The notes below the pieces were generated by a model that had not been told where the DNA came from, made no database searches, and saw only the letters and a list, made by a program, of their open reading frames with translations. Shown here piece after piece: positions 18,785 through 28,250 of a stretch of DNA of 64,000 nucleotides (within the stretch, counting starts at the first letter, position 1; every line of letters starts with the position of its first letter). This DNA is from a virus: the IMG/VR virus record IMGVR_UViG_3300044640_001869, positions 1 through 64,000 of that record; one strand, written 5' to 3'. The position numbers and the translations under genes are program-made.

Positions 18785-19258
18785 TTAAATATTTTCGGTT
18801 TTGACAGTTTTATTGATTGGTTTATTTGTTTTAGAAAGATAAAACTTAAAATATTGGTTATTTTTTAAATTATCTTGAAATATTTTAGTTGTGATATTTT
18901 TTAAGAAATCTTTAATTTCGGTATCTTTAAACGTTAATGGGATATTATCTTTAAGGAAGAAATTAATTTCTAAATTCATAAATGATTTTTTATTTAGTGA
19001 TAACCCGCTTGACCTTAAATCTAAGTCAACTATGAATTTATCATCAAAAAATGAATTTTTTACTTTATCGTAAATTGAGTGTTTAATTGACCTACTCAAG
19101 TTTAAGACGACTCTCGACCAATTTTCTACGTCTTTTTTTGGTTCTACCCAAGTTTGAATGTTAAGATATATTGATTTTAGATTAACAGAATCAACTGTAC
19201 CAAATAAAACTTTCGCAGTTTTAAATCCTTGGATTTTGGAGGTTTTCCCTTTTTTCAT
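18785..19258 (-). CDS. Hypothetical protein, 157 aa
   Basis: Not recognised. Basic, beta-rich; it contains WSRVVLNLSRSIKHSIYDKV and a Leu-Asp rich core. It lies between the gp21 protease and gp20 portal modules, so it is probably a head or neck assembly protein. The ATG is preceded by AAAAATA. Confidence 0.55.
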   Translation of the reverse strand: MKKGKTSKIQGFKTAKVLFGTVDSVNLKSIYLNIQTWVEPKKDVENWSRVVLNLSRSIKHSIYDKVKNSFFDDKFIVDLDLRSSGLSLNKKSFMNLEINFFLKDNIPLTFKDTEIKDFLKNITTKIFQDNLKNNQYFKFYLSKTNKPINKTVKTENI

Positions 19259-19348
19259 TATTTTTCATCGTGAAACAGTTTATTTTTAATAAATGTAAGT
19301 ATATTTACATTAATAGTCAAAAAAACAATAAATCCACATTTTTTTAAT

Positions 19349-19543
19349 ATGATTGTAGTAAAAGTAAATAAAGATAAAAATATCGAAAAAGCCCTTAAAG
19401 AATATAAGAGTAAAGTAATTAAAACAAGACAAATGTCTGAATTGGTTAACCGTAAAGTGTTTGTTAAACCTTCTGTAATAAAAAGAAACGTGCTTAGCAA
19501 GGCTAAACACGTTCAGAAAAACTTTAAATCAAATAACGACTAA
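19349..19543 (+). CDS. rpsU: Ribosomal protein bS21
   Basis: 64 residues. MIVVKVNKDKNIEKALKEYK opens with the bS21 beta strand and NIEKALK helix; FVKPSVIKRNVLSKAKHVQK gives the conserved KPS(V)xRR-like motif and basic C-terminal helix. It is the only plus-strand gene inside the minus-strand head module. Phage-encoded bS21 is known from metagenomic phages. In Bacteroidota bS21 helps hide the 16S anti-Shine-Dalgarno, so a viral copy could exchange onto host ribosomes. No Shine-Dalgarno is present (TTTTTTTAATATG). A TATATTTA box lies at 19300-19307 without a clear -33 TTG. Its stop overlaps the convergent gene by four bases. Confidence 0.85.
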   Translation: MIVVKVNKDKNIEKALKEYKSKVIKTRQMSELVNRKVFVKPSVIKRNVLSKAKHVQKNFKSNND

Positions 19544-20259
19544 AGGTTGTCGTGTAAACTTTTTAATTTATAGTAATTTAATTTATCGTATTTTTCAGAT
19601 GAAATCTTTTCAATTGTCTCATTAATTGAGTTTCTTGTTGGTCTATCGTGGTTTTGATTATACAACGTTTGTAATTTTTCAACCACACTTTCTTTAATAG
19701 ATGAATACTTTGATTCTAACTCAGAGTCATCAACAGATAACATTTGGTTAAATTCTTTTTTATCCGATTCATTTAAACTATCAATATAACTATTAATTGT
19801 TTTGTTTGCCATTGTTACCATAGTACTCAACGGAACATTAACAACTTCTTTCTCAGTTACAGATTTTTTAGTTATAGTTTCAGTAATAATTTTTTTACTA
19901 TTAATTTTTGACTCTAAGTTTAAAACTCCACCACTTAGTAAGTTATCAATAACTTCGTAGTTATTTTTAACCACAGAAGAATTATTCACCCAATCTTTAA
20001 TTTTTTTCAAGTCAGTAGGAATAATTTTATTAATGGTGTTTTCGTAAAGAGTTACCATTTCATTTATGTAGTCACCGGCAACTTCATTAGTTAAACCTTT
20101 ATTAGAACTTAAATCATCATATATGTAGAATAGTCTATTGATGTTTTTATTTTCTAACACTAATTTTTTAAATGTTTTAAGTTCGTTTTTAAATGAACCA
20201 TCTTTATAAGATTCTAATAAAACATTTTCTATTTTTGATTTTAATATTCCAAATTTCAT
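19540..20259 (-). CDS. Hypothetical head-module protein, 239 aa
   Basis: Not recognised. Helical and lysine-rich. The start MKFGILKSKIENVLLESYKD resembles the (I/L)xE tags. A late-type motif at 20276-20283 overlaps the stop of the portal gene. Position next to the portal suggests a prohead or neck component. Confidence 0.55.
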   Translation of the reverse strand: MKFGILKSKIENVLLESYKDGSFKNELKTFKKLVLENKNINRLFYIYDDLSSNKGLTNEVAGDYINEMVTLYENTINKIIPTDLKKIKDWVNNSSVVKNNYEVIDNLLSGGVLNLESKINSKKIITETITKKSVTEKEVVNVPLSTMVTMANKTINSYIDSLNESDKKEFNQMLSVDDSELESKYSSIKESVVEKLQTLYNQNHDRPTRNSINETIEKISSEKYDKLNYYKLKSLHDNL

Positions 20260-20282
20260 TTTATATATTTTATATATAAATA

Positions 20283-22103
20283 TTAGTCACCTAAAAGTTT
20301 ATTCAAACGATTCTCAATTTCACCTAAATTATTTTTACCTTTGGATAAATCAATGTACTCGTCTTCACCATACATATTATCAGATTCTAACAATATGTTT
20401 AAATTATCTCTCTTCTCAACTGACTCAGGTGTTACACCAGCATCACCACCTGGTTCAGGTCCTGGAGGTGGGGATGGCATACCCATATCACCTCCCATAT
20501 CACCACCCGGAGGAGGTGGAGGTGTAGCCCCTGCGGCGGCAGTTTGTGTTCCACCTGATTTAGAACCATATAGATTATCAACATTGTCGAAAACACCTGT
20601 GTGAGTAATAATTGTTGCTGTATTTGTTAATTCAGCACCAACCGCTTTCTCAACACGTTGTTGTTGTAAATCAAGTTTGATTTCTTCATCTGAGAAACCT
20701 AAAATATGTTTCTTAGCCCAAGTTACTGATGTTGGTGCTATACCTTCAACTGCGGTTACCGCCTCTTTATATAATGCGACTTTTTCTTTCCATGCTTCAA
20801 CTTTTAATAAGTCAGCCTGTGTTGATGGATTTGCCAATGATAAAGTAAAGTTAGACAATTCGTCTTCAAACCCTAAAAGGAATAAATGAATAATCGCAAT
20901 TTTATTTAATTCGGCAATCATACATTTTTGTATTCGGTTAATTGTTCTAGCAAAACGAATATCCATTAATGATAAGTTCTTACCTTCACCCACAGGTTCT
21001 TCAAAACCTAAGAACGCTTTAGGTACACGTAGTGCTGTTAATAATTTCTTTTGGATGTATTCGATATCGGCAATTTCACCTAAGTTAGCGGCTCCCGCTA
21101 GTGTTTCAATTGGGTTAGGTGCTGCCGGGTCACGAACAGGAATAAAATAATCTTGGTCAACCGCCATCTGATTATATCTTAAATCAACGTTACCTGTTTT
21201 ACTATCAACAATTTGGTCACGTTTAAATTTGTTTGCAACACGTTGTACGTATGGTTCAACATCTTTGTCATCCATGTTACCTACGAAAATTTTGAATACC
21301 CTACGTTCAGGGGCTCTTGAGGTTCTATAAATTAACATTGCATCCTCAGATAGTAATAACTGTTTCCAAATACGTCTGGCTTTCTCCAACATAGATGTCC
21401 CATATGGTAATTTTCTATCATCCCCCAATAAACGGAAGTGAGCTATCTCCCAAGAGTTAAATTCCATGTCTTTAACTTTCCATTGGAATCTTAATCCTTT
21501 ACTATGACCTGGTTCTTCAACATTGTTAATTTTAGCTGCCATACCTCTTTCTAGACGTTCAATTTCAATGTTTGGTAATTGCATACAACCAATAACACCT
21601 TTATCAGAATCCAATTTTAGGTAAACAAAGTTGTCCCCGTATTTACAAGTATTTCTAACCCACATAGGTAAGTTAGTATTTAAATCCAAATTGTTATTAA
21701 ACAAATCTGTTAATACCGATTTAATACGTTTTGATTCTGAATAAATTTGTAACATAAAACCATTTTGGTCTACTGTTGTTGATTCTTCACCGTATATATC
21801 TAACGCGGCTGAAATCTCAGGGGTATATTCCATTGATTCATAATCGTAGAATGATGCTAAACGAGTTGGTTCATAATATATTGCTTGAGAATATAAATTA
21901 CTCTCAATTTTCGCCCATTGGTTTGTTAAATAAAAAGTTTGTTGAGCTTGTAATTTTTCTTTTTCATATTCATCTTTTGAAGTTGTTTTAAGTAACTCCT
22001 TCTTATCGAACTTATATGTGGGGTAGTCTTGATTTAATAATGAATTTGGTCCAAATGCGTGAGATAATCGTTGCCAAACCGTTAAATTTTTATTGTTTTC
22101 CAT
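20283..22103 (-). CDS. 20: Portal protein, T4 gp20-like
   Basis: 606 residues. Conserved gp20 blocks are visible: YTPEISAALDIYGEES, FVYLKLD, GTSMLEKARRIWKQL, ETLAGAANLGEIADIEYIQKKL and the LRVPKAFLGFEE motif near 395-410. The C-terminus carries a Gly/Pro-rich tail (about 520-560) not in T4, probably virion-specific. It forms the dodecameric DNA gate and docks the terminase. A late-type motif lies at 22119-22126. Confidence 0.95.
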   Translation of the reverse strand: MENNKNLTVWQRLSHAFGPNSLLNQDYPTYKFDKKELLKTTSKDEYEKEKLQAQQTFYLTNQWAKIESNLYSQAIYYEPTRLASFYDYESMEYTPEISAALDIYGEESTTVDQNGFMLQIYSESKRIKSVLTDLFNNNLDLNTNLPMWVRNTCKYGDNFVYLKLDSDKGVIGCMQLPNIEIERLERGMAAKINNVEEPGHSKGLRFQWKVKDMEFNSWEIAHFRLLGDDRKLPYGTSMLEKARRIWKQLLLSEDAMLIYRTSRAPERRVFKIFVGNMDDKDVEPYVQRVANKFKRDQIVDSKTGNVDLRYNQMAVDQDYFIPVRDPAAPNPIETLAGAANLGEIADIEYIQKKLLTALRVPKAFLGFEEPVGEGKNLSLMDIRFARTINRIQKCMIAELNKIAIIHLFLLGFEDELSNFTLSLANPSTQADLLKVEAWKEKVALYKEAVTAVEGIAPTSVTWAKKHILGFSDEEIKLDLQQQRVEKAVGAELTNTATIITHTGVFDNVDNLYGSKSGGTQTAAAGATPPPPPGGDMGGDMGMPSPPPGPEPGGDAGVTPESVEKRDNLNILLESDNMYGEDEYIDLSKGKNNLGEIENRLNKLLGD

Positions 22104-22141
22104 ATCAGAATTTTAATTATAAATATCAATTTTTAAATAGT

Positions 22142-23914
22142 TTATCTTTGTCCGTAATTTCCAAATAACCAACCATACTTCATATACTCATCTCTTTGAA
22201 TACTCTGATTGGAGTTTGTTTTACCCATCATATCATTATAATTTGGAATAACAGGGTTAAAATCCATATCTTTACCAACTGATGTGTTATTATTGACTGA
22301 CCACGACTCAATCATAGCCTTTGCCTGGTCGGTAACTTTATTTAATTTACTGAACGAAGTCTCACCCACGTATGTTGCCATAGCAATAGACATAAGTAAA
22401 TCGTCGTGTCTCCCTTTTTGGTGGTCAGGTCTACCATTAATATAAATGAATGTATCCATTTCATTGTATAAACGGTGACTGTAAATACGGAAATCGTGTC
22501 TCATAGCCTCTTCATATGATGCAATAATTTGAACACGTTTGTTGTTAAAGTTAATACCGGGTATTTTTTCCGCTGATTTTGGATTATATTTCCAAGAGTT
22601 GTTAACGTCTTCACCGTCAACATATAAATCTTTATATCCTAACTCTTGAAGTTTACGTGAGGTAGAAACACCCATCCCACCCGTGATATCGACTACAATA
22701 TAAGCCGAATACATATTAGCCCATTTAAAACAAATTTCGGCCATCGTATCAGGAGGAAGTTTACCAACAAACTCCGCAACTTGTTCACGAGTATCAAAAT
22801 CAATAATTTGAAATGAACTAAAATCCTCACTATCACCTCGACTGACATCGACACCCATAATGTATTTGTGACCTATTACCGGTTCTTTCCAAATCCATAA
22901 TTGATTACCTAACATTTTATTTTGGGGTTCTAACAGATAATTTTCACGTATCTTTTGCATTAACCTAGAATCGAATACGTTATCACCTGAACCAAGGAAG
23001 TTACACTCTAACTCTTGAGAAACTTTACGTTTGTCGTATTTAAGTTTCTTCACCATTTTTTCAAACCAATCAGAGCAAGGTTTGTATCCGTTATTAATTA
23101 TTTCTTTGGCTTCATCAAAGTTTCTGTCTTTAAATTCTTTGTCCGCCCAACTTATTATTTTCTCAGGTCCGTATTCTTCTTTGTTTAATAAATAATGAAT
23201 AGCGTCATCAGTTTTTACAAAGAATAAATCTTTAGTATAACGAGGGTCACGATACCAATACATTTCCGTAATTTTGAAATCATTCATTCCACGTAACGCT
23301 TGGTCGTAAATCTCATAGTAAATTGGGTCATTACCGTTTGGTGTTGATACTACAATTACTTTACCCCCTGTTGATAGGGATGCCATACACGCTGACCAGA
23401 AATCACTGTCAGCTTCGATAAACGCGGCCTCATCAAATATTAATATTGTTGGGGTAAATCCACGTAAAGCATCCTTTGATGTTGCAACCGCCTTAACCTC
23501 ACAACCATTATTTAATTTCCAATGTTTGGTAGATTTTTTATTGGGGTCAATTTGAACGTTAACCCAACTCGGCCATTGTGTCACAAAGGCTCTAATTTTA
23601 TTCGCCATCTCAATTGAGGTATCCAACTTGTTGGCGATTATCAATATTTTTTCAGGTTTTTCTTTTTTAGCAAATGCTAATTTTTTAGATACCCAAGCTG
23701 ATGTTACTGTCGATACACCCGCCTGACGGTATTTTAATGCAATATTTTCATTATAGTTCTCGTAATCCTGTAATAATGTTATTTGGTCGGGGAATAATTC
23801 TAACGGAACGTATTTTGAAACTGTGTTGTCGTATGTTTGTAGATACGTGTTTAATGCGTATGGAGTATCTTTCATACACTTAACGTATTCTAACAACAAT
23901 TGTTCTTTAGTCAT
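22142..23914 (-). CDS. 17: Terminase large subunit, gp17-like
   Basis: 590 residues. The ATPase domain has Walker A-like KYRQAGVST at about 61-69 and Walker B ILIFDEAAFIE. The RNase H-like nuclease domain begins at IMGVDVSRGDSEDF, with VVDITGGMG and the last acidic site in GRHDDLLMSIAM. This is the DNA-packaging motor that binds the portal. A GTATTTAT late-type motif lies at 23926-23933. No small terminase subunit is recognised in the window. Confidence 0.95.
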   Translation of the reverse strand: MTKEQLLLEYVKCMKDTPYALNTYLQTYDNTVSKYVPLELFPDQITLLQDYENYNENIALKYRQAGVSTVTSAWVSKKLAFAKKEKPEKILIIANKLDTSIEMANKIRAFVTQWPSWVNVQIDPNKKSTKHWKLNNGCEVKAVATSKDALRGFTPTILIFDEAAFIEADSDFWSACMASLSTGGKVIVVSTPNGNDPIYYEIYDQALRGMNDFKITEMYWYRDPRYTKDLFFVKTDDAIHYLLNKEEYGPEKIISWADKEFKDRNFDEAKEIINNGYKPCSDWFEKMVKKLKYDKRKVSQELECNFLGSGDNVFDSRLMQKIRENYLLEPQNKMLGNQLWIWKEPVIGHKYIMGVDVSRGDSEDFSSFQIIDFDTREQVAEFVGKLPPDTMAEICFKWANMYSAYIVVDITGGMGVSTSRKLQELGYKDLYVDGEDVNNSWKYNPKSAEKIPGINFNNKRVQIIASYEEAMRHDFRIYSHRLYNEMDTFIYINGRPDHQKGRHDDLLMSIAMATYVGETSFSKLNKVTDQAKAMIESWSVNNNTSVGKDMDFNPVIPNYNDMMGKTNSNQSIQRDEYMKYGWLFGNYGQR

Positions 23915-23934
23915 AGTTTTTATTTATAAATACC

Positions 23935-23967
23935 AAAAAACCCCCAATTAATTAAAATTGGAGGTCT
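23935..23967 (-). terminator. Rho-independent terminator
   Basis: On the minus strand CCTCCAATTTTAATTAATTGGGGGTTTTTT, after the 23991 gene and before the terminase gene. Confidence 0.8.
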
Positions 23968-23990
23968 TTATCGTTTATTTAGTATGTGTC

Positions 23991-25589
23991 TTAATAGATA
24001 TCGTCATCATCGTCGTCGTCACCAAAATCAAAATCATCATCTTCAGTGTCATCATCATCACCTAAATCAACACCTGAACCATAGTTTTTAGTTGGTTCCG
24101 GTATATCTTTATGTATTTCTTGATATTGTTCCATAGCACCTTCAACTAGTTCATTAATAATTTGAATTACTCGTTCATCTTGTTTATGGATTCCATTTAG
24201 TAATGTTTCTAAATCTTCTTTAGATAAAGTTGCTAAATGTAATTGTAAGAATAACAATATTCTATTTTGAACTTTTTTGTCTTGTAATGCGTATTCATCG
24301 TTTAACGCTTTAAATCTCAACATCAATTCTTTGAAAAATACTTTACCCATATATGAGTTCCATACCTCATTACCAATTGTGTCAGTCGATTGAATAATTA
24401 ATTCTGATTTTTCTTTCCCTTGGATACCTCCTAACCAACTGAAATACTTAGCAACTCCTAATAAAAGTTCGTGAATTAATAATGGTAATGTTGGGGCGTA
24501 AGCTTCAATTGTGTAAGGACCTTGTGGTTCAGACTCTTCTTCATTACCGATTTCTTCATCACCCGTTTCAAAGTTTAAATCATCAGAACCTTCTTCACCA
24601 CCTTCTTCTTCGTCGTTACTACTTTCTTTAGAACCATCAGGTTTAGTGATTTCGTGTTGAGCCAATTGACCTCCACCACCACTCGTCATTTGTTGTAAAT
24701 CAGGATATAACCAATATAGGTGTTCCATTATTGCTTGTGACGCAGCGTATAACTGACTTAATTCAGGATTAATCTTATCAACATATTCATTTAATTCTTC
24801 GTATAACTCACCTAAATTAAACGCAAAACCTTTGTTAATTGAGTTGATAAATCTTCTTTTAGCTTTTTCATCCTCAAATGTTTTTAAAGCCTCTTGTTCT
24901 ATTTTTTTTGTAACAATTTCATCACCTTTAGAATAGTCAAATTCAACACCCATTTCTTCAAACTCTTGTGCAAATTTTTCTAATTCTTCTTTGTGTTTGT
25001 CGGCATCTTTAAATGCTTTTTTAATATCTTCTTCAGAAAATTGTTTAGGTGAAGTTCTCATATTTGGTAACGCACGTTGTGGTCCAAATGATGTAAGATG
25101 TGGAATTAATCTAATAGCGTCTTCAGGTAAATTAAAATATTGTTGAACTAAGTTAGCCGCTAGTTGTTCGATTTGTTTAGAACTACGTTGTTGTAACGAA
25201 GATATTCTACCACCTAATGACATAGCATTATTCATTAACGCCATAAATGCACTACGTGGGTCACCCTCGGCAATTCGTGAATTATCACCTAATACTTTTT
25301 GTAGTTTTTTAACTGAGTCAACAAAACTTTTACTCGCTAAAAATTCTATAGTTTCAGTACTAATACCTAAATCATTAAAATCGGTTTGTCCTCTTTCAAT
25401 TTTAGATTGTAATTGTTGTGACATTCTAGCACCACCCGCACCTGTATAATCAATCGGTGCTTCAACTAATTGAATTCTAACTTTATCTAAAATAGTTTTT
25501 TCAGACCTTGTTAAACCTTCATTCATCAATTTTTTTTCTAAAGTATTTTTAATCTTTAATATTTTTTCTACTTTATTGTTTAAACTCAT
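23991..25589 (-). CDS. Acidic virion-associated protein, 532 aa
   Basis: Not recognised. It begins MSLNNKVEKILKIKNTLEKK, then LMNEGL, a tag-like helix. The middle is helical; an acidic patch (EEEGGEEGSDD) and a C-terminal run of Asp (DDDDDD) resemble internal head proteins. It lies just upstream of the terminase in the head module. No late-type motif is visible before it, so it may be read from the upstream genes. Confidence 0.55.
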   Translation of the reverse strand: MSLNNKVEKILKIKNTLEKKLMNEGLTRSEKTILDKVRIQLVEAPIDYTGAGGARMSQQLQSKIERGQTDFNDLGISTETIEFLASKSFVDSVKKLQKVLGDNSRIAEGDPRSAFMALMNNAMSLGGRISSLQQRSSKQIEQLAANLVQQYFNLPEDAIRLIPHLTSFGPQRALPNMRTSPKQFSEEDIKKAFKDADKHKEELEKFAQEFEEMGVEFDYSKGDEIVTKKIEQEALKTFEDEKAKRRFINSINKGFAFNLGELYEELNEYVDKINPELSQLYAASQAIMEHLYWLYPDLQQMTSGGGGQLAQHEITKPDGSKESSNDEEEGGEEGSDDLNFETGDEEIGNEEESEPQGPYTIEAYAPTLPLLIHELLLGVAKYFSWLGGIQGKEKSELIIQSTDTIGNEVWNSYMGKVFFKELMLRFKALNDEYALQDKKVQNRILLFLQLHLATLSKEDLETLLNGIHKQDERVIQIINELVEGAMEQYQEIHKDIPEPTKNYGSGVDLGDDDDTEDDDFDFGDDDDDDDIY

Positions 25590-25610
25590 TTTTACTTATT
25601 TTAGATAAAA

Positions 25611-26348
25611 TTATTTTTTAGTTATATTTTCCCAACGTAACCAAGATGGTAATCCCATTTCGTCTTCCGACTCTTCATTCATTTCAGATTCTCTTGCAAC
25701 AATAAGATTGTTTTCAATTATATTCATAAAATCTTTCTTAGTCATCTTTGGTGATAAATGTTTTTCAACTATTCTTGTAATTTCTTTTTCTAATTGAGAT
25801 TCACCAATTTCACCAATACGAGGTACACTTTTTTGAGCAACTTTAGTTAGATAATTAGCAGCGTGTTTTTCAAACGCATCACCTAAATCATATTTTTCTT
25901 CTTCGTTAGTCTCAACTTTATTAGGTAAACCTTTATGTTTTGTGGATGCAAAGTCTTCTAAATCCGACTTAGACATTTTTTTCGCCATATCTTTAACTGA
26001 CTTAGACACTTTAGATTTTGGTGTATCACCTTTCTTAACAGAAAGTGCTAACCCCATCAATTTTTGTTGTTGTTTAGAAACTGATTTTTCATTTATTTCT
26101 TCAGTTTCATCTATTGGGATTGCAGTAACAGTTTTATCGTTATTTTGTTTGATGTCGTAACCTTTAGTGTTTGGGGGAATATTACCACCTTGACTACCAA
26201 TCATATATTGAGTTTTACCCTGTACTTTTGTTACTTGTTCTACTAAACGAGTATACAATGTATTAATTTGTGATTCATTTAATTTAGTTAGATTAGTTGC
26301 TTTAAGACCGTGTTTAACTAAACGTAATATTTTATCGTTAATTTTCAT
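25611..26348 (-). CDS. Hypothetical virion-type protein, 245 aa
   Basis: No known domain. The N-terminus carries KLNESQINTLY, an (I/L)xE-type site after a helix. The rest is Lys/Glu-rich helices. Its start overlaps the end of the upstream gene by eleven bases, showing one operon from 28184 downward. Confidence 0.55.
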   Translation of the reverse strand: MKINDKILRLVKHGLKATNLTKLNESQINTLYTRLVEQVTKVQGKTQYMIGSQGGNIPPNTKGYDIKQNNDKTVTAIPIDETEEINEKSVSKQQQKLMGLALSVKKGDTPKSKVSKSVKDMAKKMSKSDLEDFASTKHKGLPNKVETNEEEKYDLGDAFEKHAANYLTKVAQKSVPRIGEIGESQLEKEITRIVEKHLSPKMTKKDFMNIIENNLIVARESEMNEESEDEMGLPSWLRWENITKK

Positions 26349-26748
26349 AAACTATTTTTTTTTCAAATTCTAAAACGATATCTCGTTCATATAATTTATT
26401 TTTTACTGATTGTTCAGTTTCACCAAATCTAAAAACTAATCGTTTTTTAATTGTGAAATCAATTTCATCCAATTCATTTTCCCAAGCTAACGATATTACG
26501 TCGTCCATACAATCGGTCATTGAGAAATAATCTGATTTTTGAATTACGGATAACGTAACTTCATTACTCTTTAAAGTCCCAACCTTGTTAATAAATTCTA
26601 AATCAGGTGGGGAAGGGTATCCATTCGCAGGATTGGATTCCCAACTGTCCCCCCAAATATCTTCTAAACTATTAGAGAAAATAAACTCATACGTGTTATC
26701 CCCTTTATAGTTTGGACCTAATTCATTAACATAGATTAAATAACTCAT
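26338..26748 (-). CDS. Hypothetical protein, 136 aa
   Basis: Not recognised. A mixed alpha/beta protein starting MSYLIYVNELGPNYKGDNTY. It overlaps genes on both sides (eleven and four bases), so it is translationally coupled. The fold cannot be read from the sequence. Confidence 0.6.
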   Translation of the reverse strand: MSYLIYVNELGPNYKGDNTYEFIFSNSLEDIWGDSWESNPANGYPSPPDLEFINKVGTLKSNEVTLSVIQKSDYFSMTDCMDDVISLAWENELDEIDFTIKKRLVFRFGETEQSVKNKLYERDIVLEFEKKIVYEN

Positions 26749-28184
26749 ATAATATCACCTTTAGGTGTAATACGTATTGTTCTATTATTATGTTCGAAAA
26801 CTAAATTATCTTTATTTGTTTTACCAACAAATTTAGAGTTTGGATATTTTTTCTTAAATTTAACCGACATCATTTCTTGAATTACATTAACTGAATAGTT
26901 TCTGTAATTTTCATTGACTGGTTTTTTTGTATTAGTTTTATTTTCATTAATAAAATATTTAGATAGTACTTTATCAACTTTAGATTCATTAATCTCTAAA
27001 TCCTCAACATCATAAGGTCTTTTACGATTTTCGATACCTACTTCATAAAAATGTTTTTGTCTCTCACCTCCACCGTGAACTTCAGGGGTGTTTCTACCTC
27101 GTCTAGCTTCAGGGTTTGGTAATTCTTCTTCTCTCTTACCTGGTTTGTAAGGATTTGGAACTCTTCTGATAGGTTTTTCAGTTTCTCTTTCACGTTCTCT
27201 TTCACGTTCTCTCTCAGGTGTTTTAATACGTTCTCTTTCTCTTGTTGGTGCGTCCGTATCAAAATCGTCGATGAATCCATAATCATCTTCATAATCAACA
27301 TCAAATTCATCGTCACCAAAGTTGAATTCAGATTCTTCAGCAACTTCACCTGTTGGTTCTTCAGGTGTCATACCTTCTACGTCACCCATTTCGTCACCCA
27401 TTTCATCACCCATACCTTCTTCGTCTTCAACACCTTCAAGCTTATTCATAATATCTTCTCTATCTTCTTCATCTATTGATTCAATATCAACAGCTGATAA
27501 TACAGAATTAATTACATATTTAATATCTTTAGATGTCATAGGTTCTTCATTGTTTTCTTCAAAACCTCTTAATTTCTGAGCTAATTTACCTGTTAACTTT
27601 TGAATAACTTTTAATGTGATTGGTTCATCATCTTGTTCCTCATCTTCCATACCCATATCACCATCCAAACCTAAATCATCTGTTGGTTCGGGAGCGGGAG
27701 CTGCCGTAGCGTCAGGAGCGGGTGCAGGAGCGGGAGCGGGAGCAGGTGCGGGAGCAGGAGCGGGAGCCGCTTGTTCGTTTGTTTCACCAACACTTAAAAC
27801 GTATTTAGTCGTGTCTTTTTTCTCATCCTCATTAAAAAGTGACATACCATTAGAATAACCTGAATTAGTATTAACTTCTTTAACAATTAAATTTAATCGT
27901 TTTAATGCTTGAGAATATGATGAATAATATTTTCTATTTTTCATCGGCTCAACATAGTCAAATTCACTTGTAGATTCCGAAATAGTTTTTTTAATTACAT
28001 AACCATTTTTTTCTTTATCAATACGATAAGTTTTACCATCGGCTAATGTTTTAGTATATTCTACTGATTTATCTTCGTTAATAGGGTTTGGTCTATTTTC
28101 GTTATAACGAGATATTTCAATAATACGATTAATTTTATCCATTCCTTGTAGTTTTTCACTACCAATTGGTCTTAAATTTCCCAT
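26745..28184 (-). CDS. Low-complexity acidic virion protein, 479 aa
   Basis: A mosaic of low-complexity parts: an Ala-Pro dipeptide run at about 120-150, acidic blocks with repeated GDEMGDEMG, and an alternating Arg-Glu segment. It contains INEDKS, an (I/L)xE site, near residue 35. The short globular C-terminus holds FEHNNRTIRITPKGD. A late-type motif lies at 28218-28225. Probably an internal head protein with flexible linkers; no enzyme domain is seen. Confidence 0.6.
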   Translation of the reverse strand: MGNLRPIGSEKLQGMDKINRIIEISRYNENRPNPINEDKSVEYTKTLADGKTYRIDKEKNGYVIKKTISESTSEFDYVEPMKNRKYYSSYSQALKRLNLIVKEVNTNSGYSNGMSLFNEDEKKDTTKYVLSVGETNEQAAPAPAPAPAPAPAPAPAPDATAAPAPEPTDDLGLDGDMGMEDEEQDDEPITLKVIQKLTGKLAQKLRGFEENNEEPMTSKDIKYVINSVLSAVDIESIDEEDREDIMNKLEGVEDEEGMGDEMGDEMGDVEGMTPEEPTGEVAEESEFNFGDDEFDVDYEDDYGFIDDFDTDAPTRERERIKTPERERERERERETEKPIRRVPNPYKPGKREEELPNPEARRGRNTPEVHGGGERQKHFYEVGIENRKRPYDVEDLEINESKVDKVLSKYFINENKTNTKKPVNENYRNYSVNVIQEMMSVKFKKKYPNSKFVGKTNKDNLVFEHNNRTIRITPKGDII

Positions 28185-28250
28185 TTTATAATTTTAGTTA
28201 TTAAGTTATTTTTATTTATAAATATATAGATAAAAAAAAATGTCTTTTTT

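Noticed and set aside
27616-27858. Plus-strand Gly-Ala repeat ORF
   Set aside because: It is the antisense of the Ala-Pro repeat in the minus-strand gene.
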